Positions 52,825-62,787 are shown, counted from the first letter of the stretch. The stretch is DNA of 64,000 nucleotides from Sulfurospirillum cavolei (GCF_001548055.1 NZ_AP014724.1:2356001-2420000); one strand, 5' to 3'. Made by a program: numbers and translations. Notes: a model not told the origin generated them from the sequence alone.

Positions 52825-53732
52825 ACGACTTTGTAAAAATCGACCCCTGCAATATTTTTCACATGTAAGCGTTTTTCGGCAAGCAAACGATTAAGGCAAA
52901 CAAGGCTTTGCTCATCAAAACAAAAGGCGACGTCTTCCGTACTTTGAGGCCTTCGCTTGAGAAGTTCTAAAATTTCCTCTTCGCTAAAACGACGTTTGGG
53001 TGCATCGTAACTTTTCCGATACGCAATATTGACATGTAAGCCCTCCAACGCGCTTGTAAGCTCGACCAAACGCTCGATGCTCACGCCCCTGACCGCGTAT
53101 GCCGGAGGACGATCGATCGTTCCTACGTCGATGCGGTCGGGTCGTATCTTTCGTAAAGCCGCACTTAACGCTTCAAATTCCGCTTGCGTATCGTTAAGCC
53201 CTTCAACGACCAATATCTCGATCACCAATTCGCCTTGATAGTGTTTTCGAAACGTTTGCATTCCTTCCATAATGCTTTCGATGTCAATGCCTTTGCGGGC
53301 ACGGTCCAATTTCTTAAAGCACTGAGGCGTTGCGCAATCAAGCGAAAGTTTGACGATATCCAAAGGATAAAGTGCTTCTTGAACCAACAAATCGCCGATC
53401 GTCGAACCGTTCGAGAGTATCAACAACTTTGGACGATTCACAAGCGCATGCATCGCTTCGATCAAAGGTTTCAAGTCGGGATAAAGCGTGGGTTCCCCGT
53501 TGGCGGTGAGCGTAACGACGTCGAGATTACGATGTATTTGTAAAGCTTTTTGCAAGGCATCTAAGACGCTTTGAACGCTCGGTGCATCGTGGATGGTATC
53601 GACCGTTTTAGCACCTTTGAGCTCACAATACAAGCAGTCGAAGTTACATTGTTTGGTCGAAGGACTTAAATCGATGCCGAGGGATTGTCCGAAACGTCTG
53701 GAGGTAACGGGACCGAAAATAATCTGACTGAT
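52821..53732 (-). CDS. Radical SAM protein with apparent AUC start codon
   Basis: About 303 residues. The iron-sulfur motif C-N-F-D-C-L-Y-C lies near residue 30 and L-T-A-N-G-E-P-T follows, as in radical SAM (MoaA/DUF-type, elongator-like) enzymes that act on unknown substrates. A start at the internal TTG (53633) would cut the cluster motif, so the true start is upstream. There is no ATG, GTG or TTG in that stretch. AAAGGA (53739-53744) stands six bases before an in-frame ATC (53732), and the sequence from there (S-Q-I-I-F-G-P-V-T-S-R-R-F) matches the usual N-terminus of the family. Confidence 0.82.
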   Translation of the reverse strand: MSQIIFGPVTSRRFGQSLGIDLSPSTKQCNFDCLYCELKGAKTVDTIHDAPSVQSVLDALQKALQIHRNLDVVTLTANGEPTLYPDLKPLIEAMHALVNRPKLLILSNGSTIGDLLVQEALYPLDIVKLSLDCATPQCFKKLDRARKGIDIESIMEGMQTFRKHYQGELVIEILVVEGLNDTQAEFEALSAALRKIRPDRIDVGTIDRPPAYAVRGVSIERLVELTSALEGLHVNIAYRKSYDAPKRRFSEEEILELLKRRPQSTEDVAFCFDEQSLVCLNRLLAEKRLHVKNIAGVDFYKVV

Positions 53733-53757
53733 GGAAAATCCTTTACATGTGAAGAAG

Positions 53758-53780
53758 TTTGCCCTCTTTTAGAGGGCAAA
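53758..53780 (-). terminator. Hairpin after hemE
   Basis: Ten-bp perfect inverted repeat (53758-53767 and 53771-53780), four bases past the hemE stop and upstream of the radical SAM gene. The loop is short and there is no T-run; likely a weak terminator. Confidence 0.5.
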
Positions 53781-53783
53781 TCA

Positions 53784-54806
53784 TTAGATTTTCGTGCGGG
53801 TTTGAACCTGTTCGATAAAATACTTGGCATGTTCAACCGGAATGTCCGGCAAAATACCGTGTCCGAGATTAAAAATATGCCTTTCGTTTTTCATCACGTC
53901 GACAATGTGCGCAATGCCTTCGTCTATGGCGTCTTTAGTGTAAAGACGGGTCGGTTCCATATTGCCTTGAAGAACGTATTTGTGTCCGAGTTTTGCTTTG
54001 GCAAGCTCGATCGGCGTCGACCAATCCACGCCGAACACGTCAAATTCGCCGTCAATTTTGTCCAGATAACCGCTAATGCCCTTCGGAAATAAAATGACCG
54101 GTACATGCGGAAATTGTGCTTTTAAATAGGCACTAATCTCTTTCATATACGACCAACTAAATTCAAAATAAGCACTCTGCTCAAGTGCCGCCGCCCATGA
54201 ATCAAAGATCATCACGACGTTCGCACCGTTTTCGATCTGTCTTTGCATATAGCCTTTAAGCACTTCGGTCACTTTTTTCAAAAAGGCATGCATAAATTGA
54301 GGATTCGAATAGATCATTTTCTTTACAAGAGCGTAGGTTTTCGTTCCTTGCCCTTCGATCATATACGTCGCGAGCGTCCACGGCGCACCGCAAAAACCGA
54401 TCAAAGCTTTGTCTGCGGCTAACTTGCCTCGAATCAGACGAATCGTCTCGTAAACGTATTCTAAGTTCTCGATCGCTTTTTGAACATCAAGTTTGTCAAG
54501 ATCGGCTTGGTCTTTAATAGGGCGTGAAAATACCGGTCCTTCGCCTTTTAAAAACTGAAGTTCCATACCCATTTCCAAAGGCACGACCAAAATATCGCTA
54601 AACAAAATCGCCGCATCCACACCCAAAATATCCACGGGTTGAAGCGTCACTTCACACGCTTTTTGCGGGTCTTTGCACAATGAGAGAAAATCTCCGGCTT
54701 GTGCTCTAACTTTCATATATTCGGGCAAATAGCGTCCGGCTTGGCGCATCATCCATACGGGCGTATACGCCGTTTTTTTTCCGAAACACGCATCGACAAA
54801 AATCAT
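53784..54806 (-). CDS. hemE: Uroporphyrinogen decarboxylase
   Basis: 340 residues, converts uroporphyrinogen III to coproporphyrinogen III in heme synthesis. Signatures: [13 protein letters not shown] near residue 18 and [13 protein letters not shown] near 140. The length is typical. The ATG overlaps the stop of the yqhA-like gene by one base, so hemE is coupled to the asd-yqhA transcript. Confidence 0.97.
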   Translation of the reverse strand: MIFVDACFGKKTAYTPVWMMRQAGRYLPEYMKVRAQAGDFLSLCKDPQKACEVTLQPVDILGVDAAILFSDILVVPLEMGMELQFLKGEGPVFSRPIKDQADLDKLDVQKAIENLEYVYETIRLIRGKLAADKALIGFCGAPWTLATYMIEGQGTKTYALVKKMIYSNPQFMHAFLKKVTEVLKGYMQRQIENGANVVMIFDSWAAALEQSAYFEFSWSYMKEISAYLKAQFPHVPVILFPKGISGYLDKIDGEFDVFGVDWSTPIELAKAKLGHKYVLQGNMEPTRLYTKDAIDEGIAHIVDVMKNERHIFNLGHGILPDIPVEHAKYFIEQVQTRTKI

Positions 54807-55318
54807 CAGTGCTTTCCTCCGTTTTTATGAAGAAAATAGAGTCCCAAAGAGAGTGCTAAAATCGAAAACGAAAGGTAAAGCATCTCTAGGGCGCCTTTAT
54901 ACTCGGCATGAAGGACGCGCTGAAAAAAACTAACGATCAAAACCATAACGATAACTTTTGCAATTTTATCTTTTAGTTCGTCCAAAGAGCTAACGTATAA
55001 AATCTTATCGCCGCCCGTACCTTTGGCTACGTCGATTTCGGAAACAAACAACTCATAAATACCGAAACCGAAAATCAGCAACACGACGGCAATCAGATAA
55101 AGATCGATTGCACCGATAATATCCGCGACGATGTCGGCGTGAAAGTTTTCGGGATGAAATCCCGCAAAGAAATACTGATACGTCTGTATCAAAACGTGGT
55201 ACAAATCGGCACTGGCTAAAAAGAAAAGCGCAAATGCCGCAAAAATACTAAAAATGACCGCTAAAAGGGTCATAAGTCTTGTCGACCACAACCCTTTCTC
55301 AAATAGTTTTTCAAACAT
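54806..55318 (-). CDS. YqhA (UPF0114) family membrane protein
   Basis: 170 residues with three to four membrane helices (about residues 16-36, 70-90, 115-135, 140-160) and the family-like middle [21 protein letters not shown]. Function unknown. The ATG at 55318 overlaps the asd stop by one base. C. jejuni has a similar gene after asd. Confidence 0.82.
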   Translation of the reverse strand: MFEKLFEKGLWSTRLMTLLAVIFSIFAAFALFFLASADLYHVLIQTYQYFFAGFHPENFHADIVADIIGAIDLYLIAVVLLIFGFGIYELFVSEIDVAKGTGGDKILYVSSLDELKDKIAKVIVMVLIVSFFQRVLHAEYKGALEMLYLSFSILALSLGLYFLHKNGGKH

Positions 55319-56346
55319 TAAGCCTCTTCTCTTTGAATCCATTTTTGAGCGATTCGAACCGCATTGGTTGCGGCACCCACACGAATTTGATCGGCGACGC
55401 ACCATAAATGAAGCACGTTATCGCGGTTAATGTCTTTACGAATTCTTCCGACATACGTTTCGTTGGTATCGGTCGAAATAATCGGCATCGGATACTCTTT
55501 TTTCGCCGGATTGTCGATCACGACGACGTTTTCGGCGTTTTGAAGTGCTTCAACCGCTTTTTCGACGTTCACGTCTTTTTCAAAATGAATCGTAATCGCT
55601 TCCGAATGGCTTCTCATAACGGGAACCCTAACGCACGTTGCGCTGATTTCCATCGTTTTACCCAAGATTTTTTGGGTTTCGTTAACCATTTTCATCTCTT
55701 CTTTGGTATAGTCGTTCTCCACGAAAACGTCGATATGAGGGATAACGTTTAACGCAATTTGATGAGCAAACGTTTTGGGTTCGCATTGATCCAATTTAAA
55801 CGCAAAAAAGTCTTGCATTTGATTGACCAACTCTTCCATACCGCCCTTACCCGCACCGCTAACGGCTTGATAAGTCGCAACGTCCACGCGCGTAATATTA
55901 AAAAGTTCGTCCAAAGGTTTTAAAACCTGTACCATTTGAATCGTAGAACAGTTCGGATTGGCGATAATGCCCCGATTTTGCCATTGATCGATTGCTTCGG
56001 GATTGCATTCTGGAACAACCAACGGAACGTCCGGATCCATTCTAAAGTGGCTCGTATTGTCGATTACGACCGCTCCCGCTTCCGCCGCATAGGGTGCGTA
56101 ATGCGCTGAAATATCGCCACCGGCACTAAAAAATGCTATCTCGACATCGTTCTCTTCAAACGATTTTTCCGTTAATTCTAAAACTTTATAGGTTTTATCT
56201 TTAAATTCGATTTCAATGCCCACGCTTTTGCTACTTGCCAAGGGGACTAAATTATTTACGGGAAAATCCACTTCTTCAAGAACCCTAAAAAGTTCTTCGC
56301 CAACCGCACCCGTCGCTCCGACGACGGCTACATTGTACTTTTTCAT
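55318..56346 (-). CDS. asd: Aspartate-semialdehyde dehydrogenase
   Basis: 342 residues; reduces aspartyl phosphate with NADPH, the branch point to lysine/diaminopimelate, threonine and methionine. N-terminal G-A-T-G-A-V-G-E-E-L, catalytic Cys in N-P-N-C-S-T-I-Q-M, and H-S-E-A-I-T near residue 240. AAAGG precedes the ATG. Separated from flgR by a long hairpin but followed directly by yqhA-like and hemE. Confidence 0.97.
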   Translation of the reverse strand: MKKYNVAVVGATGAVGEELFRVLEEVDFPVNNLVPLASSKSVGIEIEFKDKTYKVLELTEKSFEENDVEIAFFSAGGDISAHYAPYAAEAGAVVIDNTSHFRMDPDVPLVVPECNPEAIDQWQNRGIIANPNCSTIQMVQVLKPLDELFNITRVDVATYQAVSGAGKGGMEELVNQMQDFFAFKLDQCEPKTFAHQIALNVIPHIDVFVENDYTKEEMKMVNETQKILGKTMEISATCVRVPVMRSHSEAITIHFEKDVNVEKAVEALQNAENVVVIDNPAKKEYPMPIISTDTNETYVGRIRKDINRDNVLHLWCVADQIRVGAATNAVRIAQKWIQREEA

Positions 56347-56368
56347 CCATTTACCTTTTTATGATGTG

Positions 56369-56416
56369 AGACTTTTTTAATAACCCAATAACGCTATTAA
56401 GTTATCAAAAAAGTCT
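56369..56416. terminator. Hairpin between flgR and asd
   Basis: Sixteen-bp arms (56369-56384 with 56401-56416) with a single mismatch; A and T runs at the base could end transcription in either direction. It separates flagellar genes from the amino-acid/heme block. Confidence 0.65.
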
Positions 56417-56432
56417 AAAGTATCTTGCCTTT

Positions 56433-57596
56433 TTAGGCACTAAACCAACTGCGACTCTCTAAAAAGAGATCTTCCTTACTGATCGCTTCGCTATCGCTTA
56501 AAATAACGGCGCGTTCAACGACCGAAATAAGCTCACGAATATTTCCCGGCCAACGATAGCTCATCAACGACTCAATCGCTTCCTCGGAAAAATAACGTTT
56601 TGCAAGACCGTATTTTTGGATGACGCGTGCCAAAACCGTCTCGCCGATCGGTAAAATTTCCTCTTTTCGTTGACGAAGCGGAGGAATTTCCACGGGAATC
56701 GTATTAAGCCTGTAGTAAAGATCTTCTCGAAAACGTCCCTCTTTAATACTCTTTTTAATATCGGCATTGGTTGCGGAGACGATGCGTACGTCGATGGGAA
56801 TTTCTTTGGTACCTCCCACGCGTACCATCACGCGCTCTTGAATGACGCGAAGCAGTTTTGCCTGAAGCATAATCGGCATTTCGCCGATTTCGTCCAAAAA
56901 GAGCGTACCGCCGTTGGCAACCTCAAAATAGCCTTTTTTTTCGCTCGTCGCATCGGTAAATGCGCCTTTTTCATAGCCGAACAATTCGCTTTCTAAAAGA
57001 TTTTCCGGAATCGCCGCCATATTGATCGCCACAAACGCGTTTTTTGCCCTCGGCGAATTCTTATGCACGTAATTGGCGAAAAGCTCTTTCCCCACGCCGC
57101 TTTCACCCAATAGTAAGATGCTTACGTCCGTTTTTGCGGCTTTTTTGGCGATATTCAACGCTTTATCCAACTCCGGAGAGGTGGCGACGAAATCACCGTC
57201 GTTTTCGTTCGTATTTTCTGTTTTTTCAGGATTTTCTTTAACTTTCGTACGGATTTTATCATGGCGTTTAATCGCCTCGACTAAAGTCTCGATTTCAAAA
57301 GGTTTCGTTAAAAAATCTTTGACACCCAAACGTACCGATTCGATGGCACGGCTGAGCGTCGCGTTACCCGTAATAACGATAATATCGTATTGTCCGTCAA
57401 GTTTTTTGATAAACTCGATTCCGTCCATACCGGGCATATTGATGTCCGTTACGATCAAATCGACGTTTTGGTCAATTTTTTTAAGAGCATCGATCGCACT
57501 TTTGTACGTTGAAATTTTAAATTCTTCATACTCCCCAAGTGCTATTTCGAGGGATTTTCTCATATTAATATCGTCTTCTACAATCACAACGTGCAT
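56433..57596 (-). CDS. flgR: Flagellar NtrC-type response regulator FlgR lacking DNA-binding domain
   Basis: 387 residues. Receiver (residues 1-115, phospho-Asp51), linker, then a sigma-54-interacting AAA+ domain (Walker A G-E-S-G-V-G-K-E, the G-A-F-T-D-A loop that contacts sigma-54, Walker B L-F-L-D-E-I). The chain ends at D-L-F-L-E-S-R-S-W-F-S-A, where other NtrC proteins continue with a Fis-type helix-turn-helix. H. pylori FlgR ends at the same place, activating sigma-54 flagellar promoters without enhancer DNA. Probably driven by the kinase FlgS (not here). The order gyrA-flgP-flgQ-flgR-asd is the same as in C. jejuni. Confidence 0.93.
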   Translation of the reverse strand: MHVVIVEDDINMRKSLEIALGEYEEFKISTYKSAIDALKKIDQNVDLIVTDINMPGMDGIEFIKKLDGQYDIIVITGNATLSRAIESVRLGVKDFLTKPFEIETLVEAIKRHDKIRTKVKENPEKTENTNENDGDFVATSPELDKALNIAKKAAKTDVSILLLGESGVGKELFANYVHKNSPRAKNAFVAINMAAIPENLLESELFGYEKGAFTDATSEKKGYFEVANGGTLFLDEIGEMPIMLQAKLLRVIQERVMVRVGGTKEIPIDVRIVSATNADIKKSIKEGRFREDLYYRLNTIPVEIPPLRQRKEEILPIGETVLARVIQKYGLAKRYFSEEAIESLMSYRWPGNIRELISVVERAVILSDSEAISKEDLFLESRSWFSA

Positions 57597-57619
57597 ATGC
57601 GGTATGTCCTAAAAAAGTT

Positions 57620-58012
57620 TTACCTAACCGCATTTATGGTAGCAAATTCATCTTTAAAGTCTACTGTAAAGCGCACCGGCTCGATGATTAATTCGATTCT
57701 GTCTTGCTGATGCTTGAGGTTACGTTCGTTTAAAGAGAGCATGTGCGTCGAGAGCCGATAAAAACAGGGCAAAATCGTATCAAAATGTTTTCTAAGAAAA
57801 GCTTCTTTCGACAAGGTTGTATCGAACGGCAGGGGAAGCGTACATAAAAGAGTCGATTGCCCGTCATACGGAACCATGACGGGCGCAATATTTTTTTCTT
57901 CGTAAACGACAAGACCGTTTAAAGTGGCGATTTTATAAGAAAACCAAAAAAGATCGCCGCTAAACAGTGCTTGCGTACAGAGCACTATTAGTATGCAAAA
58001 AGTTCTTGCCAC
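57620..58012 (-). CDS. flgQ: Flagellar protein FlgQ-like
   Basis: 130 residues with a signal peptide (L-C-T-Q-A-L-F-S-G). It has few recognisable motifs; the name rests on size, export, and its position between flgP and flgR as in C. jejuni, where FlgP and FlgQ build the basal disks of the flagellar motor and are needed for torque. It overlaps flgP by 25 bases. Confidence 0.65.
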   Translation of the reverse strand: MARTFCILIVLCTQALFSGDLFWFSYKIATLNGLVVYEEKNIAPVMVPYDGQSTLLCTLPLPFDTTLSKEAFLRKHFDTILPCFYRLSTHMLSLNERNLKHQQDRIELIIEPVRFTVDFKDEFATINAVR

Positions 58013-58428
58013 CTGCGTCCGCTCATGGAAACTTCCATTCTCACGCTATACAGCCCGTCTTTAAACGTCGCATCCGTTACAACCGCATCTTTGATTAATG
58101 CGTTGACTTGCGCCGTAACGCGAGAGTCGCGTAACATCGCGTCTCTGACGGTTTCGGTAGAGTTAATTTTTACGCCGTACAACTTCTCGCCGAGTTGACG
58201 ATACCCGTCGGTAATCGCGGCACGTTTTGCCAAAGCAATCGCTTGTGCGGGAGAAACCGTATTTTGCGGTGCAATGCCCTCACCGTAAACGACAATCGAT
58301 TTATCGCTATTAAAATCGTACAATGCCGCTTTGGGGTCTTTGACGGGTTCTTCTTTTTTCGCCGCACATCCCACGATCAGAAGCAATACACATAAGCTTG
58401 CCGTACATGTCACAAGTCTTTTCAACAT
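57988..58428 (-). CDS. flgP: LPP20-type lipoprotein FlgP
   Basis: 146 residues: lipoprotein signal ending I-V-G-C (Cys21), then an LPP20 domain (A-I-A-L-A-K-R-A-A-I-T-D-G-Y-R-Q-L-G-E near residue 65, V-R-M-E-V-S-M near the end). FlgP forms the large outer-membrane-attached disk of the Campylobacter flagellar motor. The gene position next to gyrA and flgQ-flgR supports this. AAAGGC lies 6 bases before the ATG. Confidence 0.85.
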   Translation of the reverse strand: MLKRLVTCTASLCVLLLIVGCAAKKEEPVKDPKAALYDFNSDKSIVVYGEGIAPQNTVSPAQAIALAKRAAITDGYRQLGEKLYGVKINSTETVRDAMLRDSRVTAQVNALIKDAVVTDATFKDGLYSVRMEVSMSGRRWQELFAY

Positions 58429-58467
58429 AGCTACGCCTTTTTAGAATTTTTTAATGAAAAGCAACTA

Positions 58468-61002
58468 CTATTCCACCTCATCGGTCGCTCCGGTCTCCTC
58501 CGAGAGTAAAGAAGCTTCGTTATTCTCTCCGCCTTCTTCGTCGAGCAATTCCGTCTCTTCGTCTTCTTCTTTCGGACAACGTGCAATACTGGCTACAACG
58601 TCGTTTCCTTCGATCGAAACCACTTTGACGCCGCTTGTGTTACGTCCCGCTTTGCGAATCGTTTCCATATCGACGCGAATCATTTTACCGCTACTGCTTA
58701 ATGCCATCAAATCTTTGTCTTCATCCACGATAACGACACCGACTAAATCGGCCGTTTTCGCTGTAAGTTTCATAGCGATGACGCCTTTTCCGCCGCGATT
58801 TTGTAAACGATACTCTTCAGCGGTCGTTCGCTTGCCGATACCTTTTTCCGTGACGGTCAATAACTCTTCTTGATCGTTATAAATGACTGCCGCACCGACG
58901 ACGCAATCGTTTTCTTCTTTAAAACGAATTCCCGTAACGCCTCTTGCGGTTCTGCCGATCTCTCGTGCGTCACTAACTTCAAAACGGATACACATCCCTT
59001 TTTTCGTAACGATAAAGAGGAATTGCGCCTCTTGCGTGACGATTTTTGCGGTTACTAAATTATCGTCGTCGTCTAAAGTAATCGCACGTACGCCTACGGA
59101 ACGAATGTTTTTAAATTCGCTTAAATTCGTACGTTTGATAATACCGTTTTTCGTAAAGAAGGCTAGCGATTTGGTTTCGTCAAAATCGGTCGTCGGAATA
59201 ATCGCCATAATTTTTTCTTCGGCTTGAAGCTGAATAAGATTAACGACCGCCTTACCTTTTGCCGTACGGCTACCTTCTGGAATTTTATAGACTTTAAGCC
59301 AATAAAGCTGCCCTTTGTCCGTTACGAACATCAGCGTATCGTGCGTATCGGAGACGAAGAAACTTTCGATAAAGTCGTCGTCGTACGTCGTAACGGCAAT
59401 TTTGCCTTTTCCGCCGCGTTTTTGTTTTTCGTATTGTTTGAGCGGAACGCGTTTAATGTAGCCGCGGTGCGTAATAGTCACGACCATCGGCTCGTTCGCG
59501 ATCAAATCTTCGACGTCGATGTCGTCGTAGTCGTCTACGATTTCGGTAATTCGTTTGGATTTGAATTTGTCTTTAAGCTCGATCAACTCTTCTTTAATCA
59601 AATCGTTCAATAACGCTTCGCTGCGTAAAATATCGCTTAAACGTTGAATCTCTTTGAGCAATTCGGCCAATTCGTTTTCAATTTTATCGCGCTCCAAGCC
59701 TGTTAAGCGTTGTAAGCGCATATCTAAAATCGCACCCGCTTGGACTTCGCTTAAGTGAAAACGCTCGATTAAGCCCTCTTTCGCACTTTTCGTATCGGCA
59801 CTGCCTTTAATTAGCGCGATGATTTCGTCGATGTTGTCAAGCGCGATTTTCAGACCTTCTAAAATGTGCGCTTTGGCTTTGGCTTTTTCAAGATCGAAAA
59901 TCGTACGTCGGATAATGACCGTCTTTCTGTGACGTAAAAAGAGTTGTAGCAACTCGATAAGCGTAAAAATTTTTGGCTCTTTATTGTAAATCGCCAACAA
60001 AATAACGCCAAACGTTACTTCCATATTCGTCGATTTGTAGAGGTTGTTCAAAACGATGTCGCTCATCGCTTCGCGTTTAAGTTCGATTACCAAACGAATA
60101 CCGTCGCGATCGCTTTCGTCTCGGATCTCGCTGATGCCTTCGATCATCTTCTCTTTCACGAGGGCTACGATTTGCTCGATCAAACGGACTTTATTGACTT
60201 GATAGGGTAGTTCGTCTAGGACGATAATGTCTTTGTTGCCTTTTTTTTCGATATGCGTCTTAGCACGAATTCTCACGCGACCTCGTCCGGTGCGATACGC
60301 TTCGATGATACCTTTTTTACCGAAAATGATACCGCTGGTCGGGAAATCGGGACCTTTGATAAATTCCATGATCTCTTCAAGCGTGGCTTCGGGATTGTCG
60401 ATGAGCAACAAAAGACCGTCTAAGAGTTCGTCCAAACAGTGCGGAGGGATATTGGTCGCCATACCGACGGCAATACCGCTAGAGCCGTTTAACAGCAAGT
60501 TAGGAACGCGACTGGGCAAAACGTCCGGTTCGACCATACTGTCATCGTAGTTCGGTACGAAATCGACCGTATCTTTATCAAGGTCGCGTAAAAGCTCTTC
60601 CGCAAGCGGTGTCATACGCGCTTCGGTATAACGCATCGCCGCCGCGTTGTCACCGTCGATGGAACCGAAGTTTCCTTGCCCGTCGACCATCGGAATACGC
60701 ATCGAAAAGGGTTGCGCCATACGAACCAGCGCATCGTAAACCGCCGTATCGCCGTGCGGGTGATACTTACCGATAACGTCGCCCACGATACGCGCCGACT
60801 TTTTATACGGACTTCGAGACGATACCGCCAAATCGTTCATCGCGTATAAAATACGTCGGTGAACCGGTTTGAGACCGTCTCTGGCATCGGGAAGCGCACG
60901 CCCGATAATAACGCTCATCGAGTAATCGAGGTAACTCGTTTTAATCGACTCTTCGATGTTAATCGTTTTAATATCTTGGTTGGCATCAAAAATAGTATCC
61001 AT
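58468..61002 (-). CDS. gyrA: DNA gyrase subunit A
   Basis: 844 residues, breaks and rejoins DNA for negative supercoiling with GyrB. The winged-helix/tower domain holds A-A-A-M-R-Y-T-E with the catalytic Tyr (near residue 125). The quinolone region reads P-H-G-D-T-A-V-Y-D with Thr86 and Asp90, the same numbering as in Campylobacter and the sensitive form. The C-terminal beta-pinwheel has the GyrA box-like Q-(K/N)-R-G-G-K-G twice, with an acidic tail. AAGG lies before the ATG. Confidence 0.98.
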   Translation of the reverse strand: MDTIFDANQDIKTINIEESIKTSYLDYSMSVIIGRALPDARDGLKPVHRRILYAMNDLAVSSRSPYKKSARIVGDVIGKYHPHGDTAVYDALVRMAQPFSMRIPMVDGQGNFGSIDGDNAAAMRYTEARMTPLAEELLRDLDKDTVDFVPNYDDSMVEPDVLPSRVPNLLLNGSSGIAVGMATNIPPHCLDELLDGLLLLIDNPEATLEEIMEFIKGPDFPTSGIIFGKKGIIEAYRTGRGRVRIRAKTHIEKKGNKDIIVLDELPYQVNKVRLIEQIVALVKEKMIEGISEIRDESDRDGIRLVIELKREAMSDIVLNNLYKSTNMEVTFGVILLAIYNKEPKIFTLIELLQLFLRHRKTVIIRRTIFDLEKAKAKAHILEGLKIALDNIDEIIALIKGSADTKSAKEGLIERFHLSEVQAGAILDMRLQRLTGLERDKIENELAELLKEIQRLSDILRSEALLNDLIKEELIELKDKFKSKRITEIVDDYDDIDVEDLIANEPMVVTITHRGYIKRVPLKQYEKQKRGGKGKIAVTTYDDDFIESFFVSDTHDTLMFVTDKGQLYWLKVYKIPEGSRTAKGKAVVNLIQLQAEEKIMAIIPTTDFDETKSLAFFTKNGIIKRTNLSEFKNIRSVGVRAITLDDDDNLVTAKIVTQEAQFLFIVTKKGMCIRFEVSDAREIGRTARGVTGIRFKEENDCVVGAAVIYNDQEELLTVTEKGIGKRTTAEEYRLQNRGGKGVIAMKLTAKTADLVGVVIVDEDKDLMALSSSGKMIRVDMETIRKAGRNTSGVKVVSIEGNDVVASIARCPKEEDEETELLDEEGGENNEASLLSEETGATDEVE

Positions 61003-61061
61003 TCATTAACCTTACAATATAAATTAATTTGATTATACTTTACTTTTCTTTTGTTTTCCAT

Positions 61062-61907
61062 AGGGGTCAGGGCTAAACTTTTAACTTTTGAGGATTTTGC
61101 TCACTCCTGCAACGCTTAAAAGCAAATACCGCGCAATTTCACTTTTACTGTAACCGTCCGCATAAGCTTTTTTGATAGCATCGTTACGTTCTGTTTTATG
61201 AACCGCATAGGCAAAATGGGTCGTAAGCTCTTTGACATGTAAAGCGACAATCGCATCGTCTTCTTTTTTGTACCGCGTACGATGAAACCGTTCGATCGAA
61301 GAACGCTCGTTATCGCTTAAAGGAATTGCCAATAAGTTAAATAACTCCCCTGTAGGATAGTCCCTTAAAACAAAGGAATTTTGCAAAAACGCAGGAATCG
61401 CATCTTTTAAAATCGCATAAGTGGCGCAATAAGGATAAAGACCTATTTTAGAACTTATTCCGGCTTTAACGGGATTGTTTTCGATGTATTTGAACAACGT
61501 CAAAAGATAGTTTTCATCCAAGACGTACCACGACTTGAAGCGATCTTGCCATAGATGTCCTACGCGATTATGCCGCTTGTTAAAATACGAAGCGTACTGT
61601 GAATTGAGCTGACGCATCGCCGAGGAGAGATTTTCACGCTTGTTTTCAACCAAAAGGTGGTAATGATTGTCCATCAGACAAAACGCATGAATGTTGAGTT
61701 TGAACTCACGCGCGATACTTGCCATCAGCTCAATAAACTTCACTTTATCGTTTTCGTCTTCAAAAACATTGCTTTTGGCAACGCCTCGGTTGTACACATG
61801 ATGGTAGCCTAAATTCTCAATACGTAATCTTCGCGGCATAATGACTCTTTTTTTGCTAAAATTATAACACGAAACGCTAAAAAGTAAAAAGTTTAGCCCT
61901 GACCCCT
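61062..61907. mobile_element. RAYT element with 28-bp terminal inverted repeats
   Basis: Left end 61062-61089 and right end 61880-61907 match as inverted repeats at 27 of 28 positions; both begin AGGGGTCAGGGCTAAACTTTT. They bracket the transposase gene by 19 and 40 bases. This word is common at the ends of REP-associated tyrosine transposases. It lies between gyrA and a membrane-protein gene, whose start is only 15 bases from the right end, so that gene's promoter may have been displaced. Confidence 0.85.
61081..61839 (-). CDS. REP-associated tyrosine transposase (Y1_Tnp/HUH)
   Basis: 252 residues. HUH metal motif as H-Y-H (His59-His61, in M-D-N-H-Y-H-L-L), candidate nucleophile Tyr82 or Tyr85 (Q-Y-A-S-Y-F-N-K), and G-H-L-W-Q-D-R-F-K-S, all typical of RAYT proteins. 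The C-terminal ~60 residues look like a helix-turn-helix (S-K-S-E-I-A-R-Y-L-L-L-S-V-A-G-V-S-K-I-L-K). Full length and intact, so the element may still be active. Confidence 0.92.
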   Translation of the reverse strand: MPRRLRIENLGYHHVYNRGVAKSNVFEDENDKVKFIELMASIAREFKLNIHAFCLMDNHYHLLVENKRENLSSAMRQLNSQYASYFNKRHNRVGHLWQDRFKSWYVLDENYLLTLFKYIENNPVKAGISSKIGLYPYCATYAILKDAIPAFLQNSFVLRDYPTGELFNLLAIPLSDNERSSIERFHRTRYKKEDDAIVALHVKELTTHFAYAVHKTERNDAIKKAYADGYSKSEIARYLLLSVAGVSKILKS

Positions 61908-61922
61908 TTTGAAAGAAAACCG

Positions 61923-62408
61923 ATGAATGAAACCGTTTTAAAAGTCGTGGTTATTATAGCGATCTTAATGATGTTTGTGCTTCTTTACGTCACGGGCATT
62001 GCCTTTGTATTGAACCACTCGACGACCGGCACGCTTTTTGGGCACAAACTTGCCGCATTGATTATTCTTATTCTCTTGGGCATTCACGCGTATTTGCGAC
62101 GTTGTACGATTCGAAGGCTTTTACAAGAGTGTATCGCTATCGCGCGTAACAAGCACATTCGCCATGAAGATAATGTCGAATTTTTAATCCGTAATACTAA
62201 AAATCAATCGTTTCAAGAGCTCTGTACGTGGTTTGGTTGCGATGCTTCTTTGCTGCGGCAAAAGCTCTTAGAAAATCACGTTCTCATCCAACGTACGGAA
62301 GATTCTCTCAAAACCATTGCCAAAGAGAACGATAAAGATTTGTATGAAATTTTTTTGCTGATGATAAAGCTACATGTAGAGCAAAAAAACGCCCCTTGTG
62401 AAGATTGA
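61923..62408 (+). CDS. Hypothetical membrane protein beside the RAYT element
   Basis: 161 residues: two N-terminal membrane helices (residues 7-31 and 42-58), then a helical, His/Arg/Cys-containing cytoplasmic part. The second helix is followed by R-R-C-T-I-R-R. The start lies 15 bases from the transposon end and its ribosome site is weak. No family recognised. Confidence 0.65.
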   Translation: MNETVLKVVVIIAILMMFVLLYVTGIAFVLNHSTTGTLFGHKLAALIILILLGIHAYLRRCTIRRLLQECIAIARNKHIRHEDNVEFLIRNTKNQSFQELCTWFGCDASLLRQKLLENHVLIQRTEDSLKTIAKENDKDLYEIFLLMIKLHVEQKNAPCED

Positions 62409-62464
62409 CTCGCTTTTAAGCAGATTATTACTATGATTAAAAATAAAATTAAAGGACATGTATA

Positions 62465-62740
62465 ATGAAAAAGTTAATACCGATACTATTATTAAACTCA
62501 ATGATGTTTGGATGGGATTGTAGTTACGTCACCAACTCAGCCAAAGTATCGGACGATCTAATATGCCGAAGAGCCGCTTATCTTGAGACATCGATCCATA
62601 CGGACAACTACCGAGATAACACAAGTTTTAGCGTCTCTCAATTAAAAAATGAAAAACATAGCGAAGTTGTACAACTTTTAATGCAAGAAGCCGAAACATG
62701 TTTCACTTCGTGTATGAAAGCATTAAAATCACGAAAATAA
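62465..62740 (+). CDS. Small exported hypothetical protein
   Basis: 91 residues with a signal peptide (K-K-L-I-P-I-L-L-L-N-S-M-M-F-G). Four Cys in the mature part (D-C-S, I-C-R, T-C-F, S-C-M) could form two disulfides. AAAGGA precedes the ATG, overlapping an ACATGT word. Family not recognised. Confidence 0.6.
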   Translation: MKKLIPILLLNSMMFGWDCSYVTNSAKVSDDLICRRAAYLETSIHTDNYRDNTSFSVSQLKNEKHSEVVQLLMQEAETCFTSCMKALKSRK

Positions 62741-62750
62741 AAGCTCTTTC

Positions 62751-62787
62751 AAGACGATTGGGTGCGTACGCCTCCGGTCGTCTTTTT
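62751..62787 (+). terminator. Rho-independent terminator
   Basis: AAGACGA (62751-62757) pairs with TCGTCTT (62778-62784), with an inner GC-rich hairpin, and a run of T residues follows (to 62787). It ends the 61923-62740 unit and faces comF. Confidence 0.7.

Noticed and set aside
53633-53635. TTG at 53633 as start of the radical SAM gene
   Set aside because: It lies inside the Cys-x3-Cys-x2-Cys motif and would remove two of the cluster cysteines.
60720-60765. Quinolone-resistance change in gyrA
   Set aside because: Thr86 and Asp90 are the residues found in sensitive Campylobacter strains, so no resistance allele is indicated.
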